Made by a program: the position numbers and the translations under genes
From: Ruegeria arenilitoris
GTDB taxonomy: Bacteria; Pseudomonadota; Alphaproteobacteria; Rhodobacterales; Rhodobacteraceae
DNA length: 64,000 nt
Direction: 5' to 3' (one strand)
NCBI RefSeq assembly: GCF_042675705.1
Contig: NZ_JBHTJJ010000006.1
Shown: in pieces, positions 9,601-21,427 of the stretch
How positions within the stretch are numbered: the stretch's first letter is position 1
How the letters are laid out: each line of letters starts with the position of its first letter
Notes under the pieces: generated by a model
Databases searched by the model: none
What the model was told of the DNA's origin: nothing
The model's input: the letters and a program-made list of their open reading frames with translations, nothing else

Positions 9601-10907
9601 CCAAGACGGTGCAGCGTCGGCGCACGGTTCAGCATGACTGGGTGTTCGCGGATCACCTCGTCGAGGATATCCCACACTTCGGGACGCTCTTTCTCGACCA
9701 GCTTCTTCGCCTGCTTGACGGTCGAAGACAGACCCTTGGCTTCAAGGCGCGAGTAGATGAACGGCTTGAACAGTTCCAGCGCCATTTTCTTGGGCAGACC
9801 ACACTGGTGCAGCTTGAGTTCCGGACCGGTCACGATGACCGAACGGCCCGAGAAGTCGACGCGCTTACCCAAAAGGTTCTGACGGAAGCGGCCCTGCTTG
9901 CCTTTCAGCATGTCCGACAGCGATTTCAGCGGACGCTTGTTGGCGCCGGTGATCACGCGGCCACGACGGCCGTTGTCGAACAGAGCGTCGACGGATTCCT
10001 GCAGCATCCGCTTTTCGTTGCGGACGATGATGTCAGGCGCGCGCAGTTCGATCAGACGCTTCAGACGGTTGTTCCGGTTGATGACGCGGCGATACAGATC
10101 GTTCAGATCCGACGTTGCAAAACGGCCACCATCCAGCGGAACCAGCGGGCGCAGTTCCGGCGGAATGACCGGGATCACGGTCATCACCATCCACTCGGGC
10201 CGGTTGCCCGACTCGAGGAAGGATTCAACAACCTTCAGACGCTTGATGATCTTCTTGGGCTTCAGCTCGCCGGTTGCTTCGGCCAGATCAGCGCGCAGCT
10301 GCTCGGCTTCGGCTTCCAGATCGATCTGGGCCAGCATCTCACGGATGGCTTCGGCACCGATATTCGCGGTGAACGCGTCCATGCCATAGGCATCCTGCGC
10401 GTCCATGTACTCTTCTTCGGTCAGCATCTGGCCGTAGGTCAGGTCAGTCAGACCGGGCTCGATGACGACGTAGTTTTCAAAGTACAGAACGCGTTCCAGA
10501 TCGCGCAGCGTCATGTCCAGCATCAGACCGATGCGGGACGGCAGCGATTTCAGGAACCAGATGTGAGCGACGGGCGCGGCCAGTTCGATGTGGCCCATAC
10601 GCTCGCGGCGGACTTTCTGCAGGGTGACTTCCACACCGCATTTCTCGCAGACAACGCCGCGATACTTCATCCGCTTATATTTGCCGCACAGACATTCGTA
10701 ATCTTTGATCGGGCCAAAGATACGCGCGCAGAACAGACCGTCACGCTCGGGCTTGAACGTCCGGTAGTTGATGGTTTCAGGTTTCTTGATCTCGCCATAG
10801 GACCAAGACAGGATCCGCTCGGGCGACGCCAGCGAGACCTTGATCTCGTCGAAAACCTTGGGCGGCGTCAGCGGGTTGAACGGGTTGTTGGTGATTTCCT
10901 GGTTCAT
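6666..10907 (-). CDS. rpoC: RNA polymerase beta' subunit
   Basis: Catalytic largest subunit of RNA polymerase, 1413 residues, typical of alphaproteobacteria. The N-terminal zinc site CLCGKYKRMKYRGVVCEKCG, the catalytic NADFDGDQMAVHVPLS motif whose three Asp bind the active-site Mg, and the second cysteine cluster CESEEGVCATCYGRDLARG are all present. The C-terminal tail is acidic. An AGGT ribosome site precedes the ATG. It follows rpoB by 50 bases and is closed by a strong terminator. Confidence 0.99.
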   Translation of the reverse strand: MNQEITNNPFNPLTPPKVFDEIKVSLASPERILSWSYGEIKKPETINYRTFKPERDGLFCARIFGPIKDYECLCGKYKRMKYRGVVCEKCGVEVTLQKVRRERMGHIELAAPVAHIWFLKSLPSRIGLMLDMTLRDLERVLYFENYVVIEPGLTDLTYGQMLTEEEYMDAQDAYGMDAFTANIGAEAIREMLAQIDLEAEAEQLRADLAEATGELKPKKIIKRLKVVESFLESGNRPEWMVMTVIPVIPPELRPLVPLDGGRFATSDLNDLYRRVINRNNRLKRLIELRAPDIIVRNEKRMLQESVDALFDNGRRGRVITGANKRPLKSLSDMLKGKQGRFRQNLLGKRVDFSGRSVIVTGPELKLHQCGLPKKMALELFKPFIYSRLEAKGLSSTVKQAKKLVEKERPEVWDILDEVIREHPVMLNRAPTLHRLGIQAFEPVLIEGKAIQLHPLVCSAFNADFDGDQMAVHVPLSLEAQLEARVLMMSTNNVLSPANGAPIIVPSQDMILGLYYVTLEREGMPGEGKVFGSIDEVQHALDAGEVHLHSKITARITQIDEEGNEVQKRFETTPGRVRLGALLPKNNKAPFDLVNRLLRKKEVQQVIDTVYRYCGQKESVIFCDQIMSMGFREAFKAGISFGKDDMVIPEDKWGIVDETREQVKDFEQQYMDGLITQGEKYNKVVDAWSKCNDRVTEAMMRTISAIQKDENGADKEPNSVYMMAHSGARGSVTQMKQLGGMRGLMAKPNGDIIETPIISNFKEGLTVLEYFNSTHGARKGLSDTALKTANSGYLTRRLVDVAQDCIVREVDCGTDRAITAEAAVNDGEVVASLAERVLGRVAADDVLRPGTDEVIVAAGQLIDERMADTIDEAGVASMRIRSPLTCESEEGVCATCYGRDLARGTMVNTGEAVGIIAAQSIGEPGTQLTMRTFHIGGVAQGGQQSFQEANQDGVVAFENPQILVNAAGESLVMGRNMKLVINDEHGEERASFKLGYGSKLFVKEGTKVKRGDKLFEWDPYTLPIIAEKAGTAKYVDLVSGIAVRDETDDATGMTQKIVIDWRAAPKGSDLKPEIILVDDNGEPVRNDAGNPVHYPMSVDAILSVEDGQKIEAGDVVARIPREGAKTKDITGGLPRVAELFEARRPKDHAIIAEADGYVRFGRDYKNKRRISIEPVDESLETIEYMVPKGKHIPVQEGDFVQKGDYIMDGNPAPHDILSIMGVEALADYMIDEVQDVYRLQGVKINDKHIEVIVRQMLQKWEILDSGDTTLLKGEHVDKQEFDAANEKTIARGGRPAQGEPILLGITKASLQTRSFISAASFQETTRVLTEASVQGKKDKLVGLKENVIVGRLIPAGTGGATQRVRQIAQQRDNVVIEARREEAEAAAALAAPMMDDDMVGDELDSLVETPESRE

Positions 10908-10957
10908 TTGTTACCTCAAATCTTGCGGAAGGGGGGACGGGAGAAAGGGCAGCGCCC

Positions 10958-15094
<4,137 letters not shown>

Positions 15095-15229
15095 GTCAGA
15101 TGTCACCTTTCGATGTTCTCAGCGGGCAAAAACACCGTCGGGCCCCGGCGCCTTGCACATACGAGACGACACGTCCGGATCAATTCGTGGCCACCGTCCC
15201 GAATGGTAGCCTCCCGATCCGCGAACCGC

Positions 15230-15306
15230 GTCTTAGAAAACGCCCCAGCACATGAGGCCCTTTCTAAGACAGGTTCGGCTGGACCCGGATTTCTCCGGGC
15301 CCAGCC
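15230..15306 (-). promoter_or_regulatory. Tandem hairpins in the rplL-rpoB spacer
   Basis: Two RNA hairpins lie between rplL and rpoB. In transcription order the first (15306-15277) pairs GGCTGG with CCAGCC and continues through CCCGG/CCGGG. The second pairs GTCTTAGAAA (15270-15261) perfectly with TTTCTAAGAC (15239-15230) across a 21-base loop. Neither has a U-run. In enteric bacteria this spacer holds a partial attenuator and an RNase III site that lower rpoBC output relative to L7/L12; a comparable role here is inferred. Confidence 0.55.
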
Positions 15307-15345
15307 AAATTCCACGGCGCATCCGCGATGCACCGAAAGACAGGC

Positions 15346-15723
15346 TTAGGCCAGCTCGACCTCGGCGCCAGCTGCTTCCAGCTTGCCCTTGATCTCTTCG
15401 GCTTCTGCCTTGTCCACGCCTTCTTTGATCTTGCCGCCGGCTTCGACCAGTTCCTTGGCTTCTTTCAGGCCCAGGCCGGTGATGCCGCGAACTTCTTTGA
15501 TGACGTTGATTTTCGAAGCGCCGGCGTTCTTCAGAACGACGTCGAATTCGGTTTTCTCTTCCTCAGCTGCACCGCCGGCATCGCCAGCTGCGCCTGCGAC
15601 CATGACGGCGCCGCCAGCTGCGGGCTCGATGCCGTACTCGTCCTTGAGGATGGTTTTCAGTTCTTGTGCTTCCAGCAGGGTCAGACCAACGATCTCTTCT
15701 GCCAGTTTCTTCAGATCAGCCAT
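15346..15723 (-). CDS. rplL: 50S ribosomal protein L7/L12
   Basis: Stalk protein that recruits the translational GTPases. The 125 residues show an N-terminal dimerisation domain (MADLKKLAEEIVGLTLLEAQEL), an Ala/Gly-rich hinge (GGAVMVAGAAGDAGGAAEEE) and the globular C-terminal domain with INVIKEVRGITGLGLKEAKE, the GTPase-contact helix. Length and low-complexity hinge are standard. It is 79 bases after rplJ and is followed by the rpoB spacer. Confidence 0.98.
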   Translation of the reverse strand: MADLKKLAEEIVGLTLLEAQELKTILKDEYGIEPAAGGAVMVAGAAGDAGGAAEEEKTEFDVVLKNAGASKINVIKEVRGITGLGLKEAKELVEAGGKIKEGVDKAEAEEIKGKLEAAGAEVELA

Positions 15724-15802
15724 TGTATCAGCTCTTTCCGTTTACAGTGTGTGTTCCAACGTCAGGGCATGTGCCCCACGCAGATCATTCAGTGCCAACC
15801 GC

Positions 15803-16321
15803 TTACGCAGCTTCCGCCTTCTCTTCGATGGTGGAAAGGATGCTTGCGATGTTGCTTGCAGGTGCGCCAATTGCACCGGCGATGTTCGAAGCAGGCGCGC
15901 CGATGCAGCCCACGATCGAAGCAATAAGCTCTTCACGCGACGGCATTTTCGACACGGCTGTGACACCAGCCCGGTCCAGAGCGTTCTCGCCCATTGCACC
16001 GCCAAGGATCTCGAACTTCTGGTTCTCCTTGGCGAAGTCCTCGGCCACCTTGGCTGCTGCCACGGGGTCCTCGGAATAGGTCAGAACAGTCATACCCGTC
16101 AGCAGGTCAGCAATGCTCGCACATGGCTTACCGTCGAGGGCGATTTTGGCGAGCCTGTTCTTGGCAACACGCACGGAGCCGCCCGCGTCACGAGCACGTG
16201 CGCGAAGGTCCTGCATCTCGGCAACTGTCAGACCGGCGTAGTGAGCAACCACTACGACGCCAGAGCTTTCGAAGATTTGGCCGAGTTCCTCGACCACTTT
16301 CTCTTTCTGGGCTCTATCCAC
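15803..16321 (-). CDS. rplJ: 50S ribosomal protein L10
   Basis: L10 anchors the L7/L12 dimers to 23S rRNA. I start it at a GTG giving VDRAQKEKVVEELGQIF (172 residues), because GGAGAG sits 4 bases before that GTG; a TTG four codons upstream would begin inside the ribosome-binding site. The N-terminal RNA-binding domain includes VVVAHYAGLTVAEMQDLR and VAKNRLAKIAL; the C-terminal Ala-rich helix binds L7/L12. The near-identical repeat GAPASNIAGAI / GAPASNIASIL towards the C-terminus is notable. L10-L7/L12 normally represses its own mRNA through the leader; see the leader entry. Confidence 0.96.
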   Translation of the reverse strand: MDRAQKEKVVEELGQIFESSGVVVVAHYAGLTVAEMQDLRARARDAGGSVRVAKNRLAKIALDGKPCASIADLLTGMTVLTYSEDPVAAAKVAEDFAKENQKFEILGGAMGENALDRAGVTAVSKMPSREELIASIVGCIGAPASNIAGAIGAPASNIASILSTIEEKAEAA

Positions 16322-16354
16322 AGTTCTCTCCAAGTTAGGGGCGATGTTTCACCC

Positions 16355-16510
16355 CGGCTCATATTTGCCGAGGGCTGCGCCCCGGCGTTCAGGTCCGTTG
16401 TTACGGGATTGGCCAAAATGCGCCCGAGGGTCTGGACCCTCGAAATTCTTTGGTCTTACCCGTCTCAGGCAGGGAATTAAGGGGCCGGAAGGACCCACCC
16501 ACCGTCTTGG
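16355..16510 (-). promoter_or_regulatory. Probable L10 autoregulatory leader of rplJL-rpoBC
   Basis: The leader before rplJ contains the motif CCTGCCTGAGACGGGTAAG, which resembles the internal-loop element of bacterial L10 leaders where the L10-L12 complex binds. About 20 bases further on comes a strong hairpin CGAGGGTC/GACCCTCG (16425-16442 in window coordinates). This fits feedback control of the operon, but the fold was judged by eye only. Confidence 0.42.
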
Positions 16511-16560
16511 ACGAAACGAAATAAAGCGCACGACGAATCGCACGCTTTACTCCGCAGCCC

Positions 16561-16589
16561 TCTTTAGGGCAGATGGCCGGGGTTTCCAA
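16561..16589 (-). promoter_or_regulatory. Candidate promoter of rplJL-rpoBC
   Basis: On the minus strand TTGGAA and TAAAGA are 17 bases apart. Because the opposite-strand DUF2254 gene and a terminator separate rplJ from rplA, rplJ needs its own promoter, and this is the best match in the interval. The -10 is weak. The leader would be about 230 bases. Confidence 0.35.
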
Positions 16590-16653
16590 GGGGTAAATTG
16601 GCCCGCACCCCAAGCCGGTAGACAATGACCGCAAACCCGAACAGGATCAACGG

Positions 16654-17925
16654 ATGATCAAGTTGAAATCCATTTCCAAGCCGCAATTCCTGTTTCGTCA
16701 GATTTCTCGCCAATTGTGGGTTCGCACCAGCCTGATCGCCGCTCTCGCCGTGGTCAGCGCAGGGATTGGCACCTACCTCGGCGGCTTCGTCCCCGACTTT
16801 CTCACACAACGGCTGAGCACCGAGGCCGTGGCAAAGATCCTCGGCATTCTGGCGTCGTCCATGCTGGCGGTCACGACCTTTTCGCTGTCGATCATGGTCG
16901 CAGCACAGCGATGGGCCTCGAACCAGTCCTCCCCGCGCGCCCAGCAGGTGATCGAAGAAGACAGTGTTTCGCAAAACGTGCTGGCCACGTTTCTCGGCGC
17001 ATTCATCTTCGCGCTCGTATCGCTGATCCTTGTCGAAACCGGGGTCTACACCCAGCAATCCATCGCCGTTGCGCTTGCGTTCACCTTGGTGGTGATCTTT
17101 TTGGTGACACTGGCGCTCTTGCTCTGGATCGACCAATTGCCCAGCTATGGCAGCATCTCCGAGACGGCGCGCAAGATAGAAAAGAACGCCAAGGACACCA
17201 TGGCCCGAGCCATGGAACTGCCGAGCCTCGGAGCCATTCCGTATCAAGCCGCCGCGGATGTTCCGCAAACCGGTCACGACGTGCGGGCCAGTTCGACAGG
17301 GAATGTGCGCCACGTGGATGTCGGTATGCTGAATTCCTGCGCCGAAGAGAATGACTGCGAGATCTGGATCATGGCGCTGCCGGGACAGTTCGTGACCGAA
17401 GGCCAACCCCTGGCCAGAGCGGCCCGGAAAATGGATGGTGAAACCATCCGGGAAGCCTTCGTGATCGGGACCGAGCGCAGCTTCGATCAAGACCCCCGCT
17501 TTGGCATTCAAACCTTGTCCGAAATCGCGCAGCGCGCGCTCTCGCCGGGTATCAACGACCCAATGACGGCAATTCAGATGGTCGAGAGGTTGCTGCGGGT
17601 TCTTCTGCCACTTGGCTCGCGGCCCACCCAGCCCGCCGACCCGCAGTTCCAGAGAATCCATGCCCCGGAGATCGCGATCGACACGTTTCTGCGTGACGCT
17701 TATGCGGCCATTTCCCGGGATGCCGGTGACAAAGTCGAAGTCCACGAGGCCATTCTCAGCGCGCTGACCCGACTGACGCAGACTCAAGACGGGGCAATGA
17801 AAACCGCGGCCCGGGCGGCTGCGACCCAGGCATTGACCGTTGCCGAGCGCGACCTCAGGCTGGAGACCGACAAGGCACGCGTACGCGAAATACCCAATCA
17901 GGTCACAGTCGAACCTGCCACCTGA
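16654..17925 (+). CDS. DUF2254 membrane protein
   Basis: A 423-residue inner-membrane protein of the DUF2254 family (predicted membrane protein, function unknown). There are two pairs of hydrophobic helices in the N-terminal half (about 25-45, 65-85, 110-130, 135-155), then a soluble C-terminal half with the family-typical segments SISETARKIEKNAKDTMARAM and ALSPGINDPMTAIQMVERL. An AGGAT ribosome site lies before the ATG. It stands between rplA and rplJ on the opposite strand, interrupting the normal ribosomal protein order, and is convergent with rplA. Confidence 0.82.
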   Translation: MIKLKSISKPQFLFRQISRQLWVRTSLIAALAVVSAGIGTYLGGFVPDFLTQRLSTEAVAKILGILASSMLAVTTFSLSIMVAAQRWASNQSSPRAQQVIEEDSVSQNVLATFLGAFIFALVSLILVETGVYTQQSIAVALAFTLVVIFLVTLALLLWIDQLPSYGSISETARKIEKNAKDTMARAMELPSLGAIPYQAAADVPQTGHDVRASSTGNVRHVDVGMLNSCAEENDCEIWIMALPGQFVTEGQPLARAARKMDGETIREAFVIGTERSFDQDPRFGIQTLSEIAQRALSPGINDPMTAIQMVERLLRVLLPLGSRPTQPADPQFQRIHAPEIAIDTFLRDAYAAISRDAGDKVEVHEAILSALTRLTQTQDGAMKTAARAAATQALTVAERDLRLETDKARVREIPNQVTVEPAT

Positions 17926-17930
17926 GAGCA

Positions 17931-17965
17931 AAAGAAAACCCCGGGCAGCATGACCGCCCGGGGTT
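17931..17965 (-). terminator. Terminator after rplKA
   Basis: A 10-bp perfect stem AACCCCGGGC / GCCCGGGGTT with a 9-base loop. On the minus strand it is followed by TTTTCTTTTG, so it ends the rplK-rplA message. On the plus strand it lies 11 bases after the DUF2254 stop and could also serve that gene, but its U-tract there is weak. Confidence 0.8.
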
Positions 17966-17990
17966 CGACTTTCCGAAAGAACGTGTCGGC

Positions 17991-18689
17991 TTATTCGCCC
18001 GAAGCTTGCGCCACATCCACGGTCACGCCGGGGCCCATGGTCGAGCTCAGCGCGATTTTCTTCATATAGGTGCCCTTGGCGCCCGACGGCTTCGCCTTGG
18101 CAACGGCCGAGATGAAGGCGCGGACGTTTTCCGCCAGCTTGGCTTCGTCGAACGACGCCTTGCCAACGCCTGCGTGCACGACACCACCTTTTTCCGCCTT
18201 GAACTGAACTTCACCACCCTTGGCTGCTTCCACGGCCGCTTTCACGTCCATGGTCACGGTGCCAACCTTGGGGTTCGGCATCAGGTTGCGGGGGCCCAGA
18301 ACCTTACCCAGACGACCGACGATCGGCATCATGTCCGGGGTTGCGATGCAACGGTCAAAGTCGATGTTGCCGGCCTGGATGCTTTCCATCAGGTCCTCGG
18401 CGCCGACGATGTCCGCACCGGCTTCTTTCGCCTCGTCAGCCTTGGGGCCGCGCGCGAAGACAGCAACGCGCATGTCCTTGCCGGTGCCGTTCGGCAGACC
18501 GACGACGCCGCGCACCATCTGGTCTGCGTGACGGGTGTCGACGCCCAGGTTCATGGCGATTTCGATGGTTTCGTCAAACTTCGACGTTGCGTTGGCCTTG
18601 ACCAGTGCAACTGCCTCTTCGACCGACAGGTTTTCCTTGCCGGCGACGGCTTCGCGCGCTGCGCGGGTACGTTTACCGAGTTTTGCCAT
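17991..18689 (-). CDS. rplA: 50S ribosomal protein L1
   Basis: L1 forms the mobile stalk that helps deacylated tRNA leave the E site. The 232 residues start MAKLGKRTRAAREAVAGKEN. Family landmarks are VDTRHADQMVRGVVGLPNGTGK, GRLGKVLGPRNLMPNPKVGT (the L1 signature) and MKKIALSSTMGPGVTVD near the end. It is directly joined to rplK with only one base between the genes. In enteric bacteria L1 represses translation of rplK-rplA. Confidence 0.98.
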   Translation of the reverse strand: MAKLGKRTRAAREAVAGKENLSVEEAVALVKANATSKFDETIEIAMNLGVDTRHADQMVRGVVGLPNGTGKDMRVAVFARGPKADEAKEAGADIVGAEDLMESIQAGNIDFDRCIATPDMMPIVGRLGKVLGPRNLMPNPKVGTVTMDVKAAVEAAKGGEVQFKAEKGGVVHAGVGKASFDEAKLAENVRAFISAVAKAKPSGAKGTYMKKIALSSTMGPGVTVDVAQASGE

Positions 18690-18690
18690 C

Positions 18691-19140
18691 TTACTTCACC
18701 TCGATGCCCATGGAACGGGCCGAGCCCAGGATGATCTTCATTGCGCCTTCGACGTCGTTGGCGTTCAGATCCTTCATTTTGGCTTCGGCGATCTCGCGCA
18801 CCTGCTTGGTGGTTACGGTTGCCACGGTCTCACGGCCGGGGTTCTCCGCGCCACGAGGGCGGTTACGCTTGCCGACCGGCTTCAGACCGGCCGCCTTCTT
18901 CAGGTAGTAAGACGCGGGAGGCGTCTTGATGTCCATGGTGAAGGACTTGTCCTGATAGTAGGTGATCACGGTCGGGCACGGAGCGCCGGGCTCCATGTCT
19001 GCGGTCTTGGCGTTGAACGCCTTGCAGAATTCCATGATGTTGATGCCGCGCTGACCCAGCGCCGGACCAACTGGCGGCGACGGGTTCGCCTGACCTGCAG
19101 GAACCTGCAGCTTCATCGTACCAGCAAGCTTCTTGGCCAT
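18691..19140 (-). CDS. rplK: 50S ribosomal protein L11
   Basis: L11 is part of the GTPase-associated centre together with the 23S thiostrepton loop. The protein is 149 residues, somewhat longer than the common 141-142. The N-terminal domain reads VPAGQANPSPPVGPALGQRG, with the conserved proline-rich linker site. The extra length seems to be an insertion in the C-terminal RNA-binding domain around NRPRGAENPGRETVA; I believe this is a lineage feature of Rhodobacterales rather than an error. It heads the rplKA unit; GAAAGGA precedes the ATG. Confidence 0.97.
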   Translation of the reverse strand: MAKKLAGTMKLQVPAGQANPSPPVGPALGQRGINIMEFCKAFNAKTADMEPGAPCPTVITYYQDKSFTMDIKTPPASYYLKKAAGLKPVGKRNRPRGAENPGRETVATVTTKQVREIAEAKMKDLNANDVEGAMKIILGSARSMGIEVK

Positions 19141-19161
19141 TTGGTTTTCCTTTCAACGTGA

Positions 19162-19177
19162 ATGGGACGCGTCCCAT
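19162..19177. repeat. 16-bp perfect palindrome in the rplK leader
   Basis: ATGGGACGCGTCCCAT reads the same on both strands and lies 22 bases before the rplK ATG. It could be a protein-binding site or a short mRNA hairpin near the ribosome-binding site; its role is unknown. Confidence 0.5.
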
Positions 19178-19263
19178 CCGGTTTTATGTTGCGTGGTCCG
19201 ATCCGGAATCGCGATCCCTGCGATCTCCCACGAGAGAATCTCGCCCGAAGACGATAGGTGCGG

Positions 19264-19292
19264 CGTTTACAGGGGAACGAATGGGTTGGCAA
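19264..19292 (-). promoter_or_regulatory. Candidate promoter of rplKA
   Basis: On the minus strand TTGCCA and TAAACG are separated by 17 bases, about 125 bases before rplK. A moderate match; transcription from the DUF2189 gene upstream could also reach rplK. Confidence 0.33.
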
Positions 19293-19367
19293 GAGCATGC
19301 CACTGAAAACCGGATGGCTGCAGAAGCCGCGGTCCCAACGGCGTTCGTCGGCATTCAAGGGCCCTCG

Positions 19368-20195
19368 CTATGGGTCAGCAGTCGCCTCCGGCTGCACGGC
19401 GCGTTGGTAGAGATGCCAAGTGGTATGCCCAAGGATCGGCAACGTAAAGACAAGCCCAAGGAACGCCGGCACCAGCGACAACAGCATAGTGACCGAGATG
19501 ATGGCCGCCCAGCCAAGCATGACCACAGGACTTTCAGCGACAACACGGAGTGATGTAAGCATGGCCGTTACGAAATCGGTGTCGCGATCCAGCAGCAAGG
19601 GCATGGCAACAACAGTCACCGAAAACAGTACGGCGGACAGAAACGCACCGACGCAGGTTCCAACAGCCAGGAAAGCCCAGCCTTGGGGGGTAAAGAACAC
19701 GGTGTTCAGGAACCCATCGAAATCCGAAAACGAGGCATTCTGCAGGATGATCGCCACCCAAAGCCGAACCTGGTAGATCCATACCCAGAAAACGAACAGC
19801 GTAACGAAGGCCATCCAGCCCATTTCCCGCTTACGCTGATTGGCCATGACCGTCAGTATTTCCGACCAGCCAAAATCCTCTCCGGCCTGAAGTCGACGCG
19901 ACATCTCATAGAGGCCTGCAGCAGCGAAGGGGGCGACCAGCGGAAATCCCACGACGGCGGGAATGATCATCCAAATCTTGCCAAGCCAGACCAGGCTCCA
20001 GACCAGCAGAAATCCGAAGACGGCATAGAACAGTCCGAAAAAGCCGCTCATGATGGGGCGCGCCAGGAAGTCGGAAAACCCGGCCTTCAGCGAGTCGGTG
20101 ATGTCGGCGGCGGTGACCGTGTTGACCACAGGCATCGTCCGCTGAGGCGGGGTCGGCCTGTCGGGTGGCGCGGGGCCTGCAGCCTTGGATGTCAT
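19368..20195 (-). CDS. DUF2189 membrane protein
   Basis: A 275-residue predicted inner-membrane protein of the DUF2189 family, function unknown. From the chosen ATG (MTSKAAGPAPPDRPTPPQ) a Pro-rich soluble stretch leads to the conserved segment DITDSLKAGFSDFLARPI, then about six hydrophobic helices, with GEDFGWSEILTVMANQRKREM in a loop. The start is set by GGGAGGACTCTGTC before the ATG; an upstream in-frame start would add 21 residues without support. It lies between nusG and rplK on the same strand, an unusual guest in this cluster, and is separated from nusG by a hairpin. Confidence 0.8.
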   Translation of the reverse strand: MTSKAAGPAPPDRPTPPQRTMPVVNTVTAADITDSLKAGFSDFLARPIMSGFFGLFYAVFGFLLVWSLVWLGKIWMIIPAVVGFPLVAPFAAAGLYEMSRRLQAGEDFGWSEILTVMANQRKREMGWMAFVTLFVFWVWIYQVRLWVAIILQNASFSDFDGFLNTVFFTPQGWAFLAVGTCVGAFLSAVLFSVTVVAMPLLLDRDTDFVTAMLTSLRVVAESPVVMLGWAAIISVTMLLSLVPAFLGLVFTLPILGHTTWHLYQRAVQPEATADP

Positions 20196-20358
20196 GACAG
20201 AGTCCTCCCAAAGCATCACTGCGCGCAAATCCTCTGGCCCATGAGCCCGGCTGCGCAACGGTCATGCCTGTACCAAGTATAAGTGTGCATCAGGCAAGGA
20301 GTTAGGGCAAGCGGCCAAGGCTGTGGCGAAACCTTACCGGCAACCACCAGAAACAGTT

Positions 20359-20380
20359 GCGCCGCCTGTTAAGGCGGCGC
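20359..20380 (-). terminator. Hairpin after nusG
   Basis: Perfect 8-bp stem GCGCCGCC / GGCGGCGC with a 6-base loop, 37 bases after the nusG stop. The following minus-strand bases (AACTGTTTCTGG) form only a poor U-tract, so termination may be partial. Confidence 0.5.
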
Positions 20381-20416
20381 GTTCGATTCCTGCACGATCA
20401 GTTCCTGCAGGAATGA

Positions 20417-20950
20417 TCAGCTCTGCTTGGTGACCTGCGTAAAGTCCAGCTCGACCGGAGTTTCGCGCCCGAAGATCGAGACGGTAACTTTCAGCTTCTG
20501 GTTCTCGTCGTCCACGCCTTCGACCATGCCATCGAAATCCTCGAACGGGCCGTCGTTGACTTTGACCTTCTCGCCCACCTCGAAGCTGATCATCAGCTTG
20601 GGTGCTTCTTCGCCTTCCTGAACGCGGTTGAGGATCTGGTTCACCTCGGCATCGCGCATCGGCATCGGGCGACCCTGAGGGCCCAGAAAGCCGGTAACGC
20701 GGTTGATCGAGTTGATCAGGTGATAGCCCTGATCCGACATTTCCATGTGCACCAGTACGTAGCCGGGCATGAAACGGCGTTCAGTCGTGACCTTTTTGCC
20801 CCGGCGCACCTCGATCACCTCTTCGGTGGGAACCAGAACCTCGTCGATCTCGTCCTCAAGGCCGTGTTCGGCCACCGACGTGCGGATCTGCTCTGCGATC
20901 TTCTTTTCGAAATTCGAAAGAACGCTGACCGAGTACCACCGTTTCGCCAT
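20417..20950 (-). CDS. nusG: Transcription termination/antitermination factor NusG
   Basis: NusG binds RNA polymerase, suppresses pausing and links it to Rho or to the ribosome. The real start is MAKRWYSVSVLSNFEKK, 177 residues; the frame extends 50 codons upstream without similarity. The NGN domain includes RRGKKVTTERRFMPGYVLV and GFLGPQGRPMPM. The KOW motif follows as FEVGEKVKVNDGPFEDFDG, ending VELDFTQVTK. The position after secE is the conserved arrangement. Confidence 0.97.
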   Translation of the reverse strand: MAKRWYSVSVLSNFEKKIAEQIRTSVAEHGLEDEIDEVLVPTEEVIEVRRGKKVTTERRFMPGYVLVHMEMSDQGYHLINSINRVTGFLGPQGRPMPMRDAEVNQILNRVQEGEEAPKLMISFEVGEKVKVNDGPFEDFDGMVEGVDDENQKLKVTVSIFGRETPVELDFTQVTKQS

Positions 20951-21197
20951 GAACCTGTCGTCCTTGTTTGCCTTTGGCGCGCCGCGTCGGGCGGACGCAC
21001 CTGAATTGAAATTTTGTCGCGGCCCGGCCGCGGGTTCCGGAATAAAAAGCGGCGCGCAGTCCGAATCGCCGCACGCCCATCCCGAAAGGTCCCGCGTCAA
21101 CTACTCTGACATTGCCTGCTGTGCAAGGGGGCAGTGCCGGTCCAGCACCCGAAGCGGGCGCGTCTCGGCGCGATCCGACGGGACCCGGCAGTCGGCC

Positions 21198-21395
21198 TTA
21201 GCTGAACATACCCAGGATCAGTTGCAGACCGCCGCGAATGCCCAGATCCACCAGAGCAAAGAACACGGCTGTCAGTGCCGCCATGATGAACACCATGACC
21301 GTGGTCAGCAGGACCTCGCGCCGCGTCGGCCAGACGACCTTTGCAACTTCGGCACGGACTTGCTGAATGAACTGGATCGGGTTTGTGGTGGCCAT
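21198..21395 (-). CDS. secE: Preprotein translocase subunit SecE
   Basis: A 65-residue single-span SecE, the small subunit that clamps SecY in the Sec translocon. It has the short amphipathic N-terminal helix FIQQVRAEVAKVVWPTRRE, with the invariant VVWPTR motif, followed by one transmembrane helix (about 31-58). This is the short alphaproteobacterial form, unlike the three-span SecE of E. coli. It precedes nusG by 247 bases, an interval in which I see no other gene. Confidence 0.95.
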   Translation of the reverse strand: MATTNPIQFIQQVRAEVAKVVWPTRREVLLTTVMVFIMAALTAVFFALVDLGIRGGLQLILGMFS

Positions 21396-21427
21396 TAGGC
21401 TTGGTCTCTCTGCTAGCGGATGGGCCG

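Noticed and set aside
16564..17931. A 455-codon frame on the minus strand opposite the DUF2254 gene
   Set aside because: Low-complexity Gly/Arg-rich translation without recognisable domain; the plus-strand DUF2254 frame has clear helices and family motifs.
20370..20400. GTTCGATTCC resembling a tRNA T-loop near the nusG terminator
   Set aside because: No acceptor stem, anticodon arm or D-loop can be built around it; the neighbouring hairpin is explained as a terminator.
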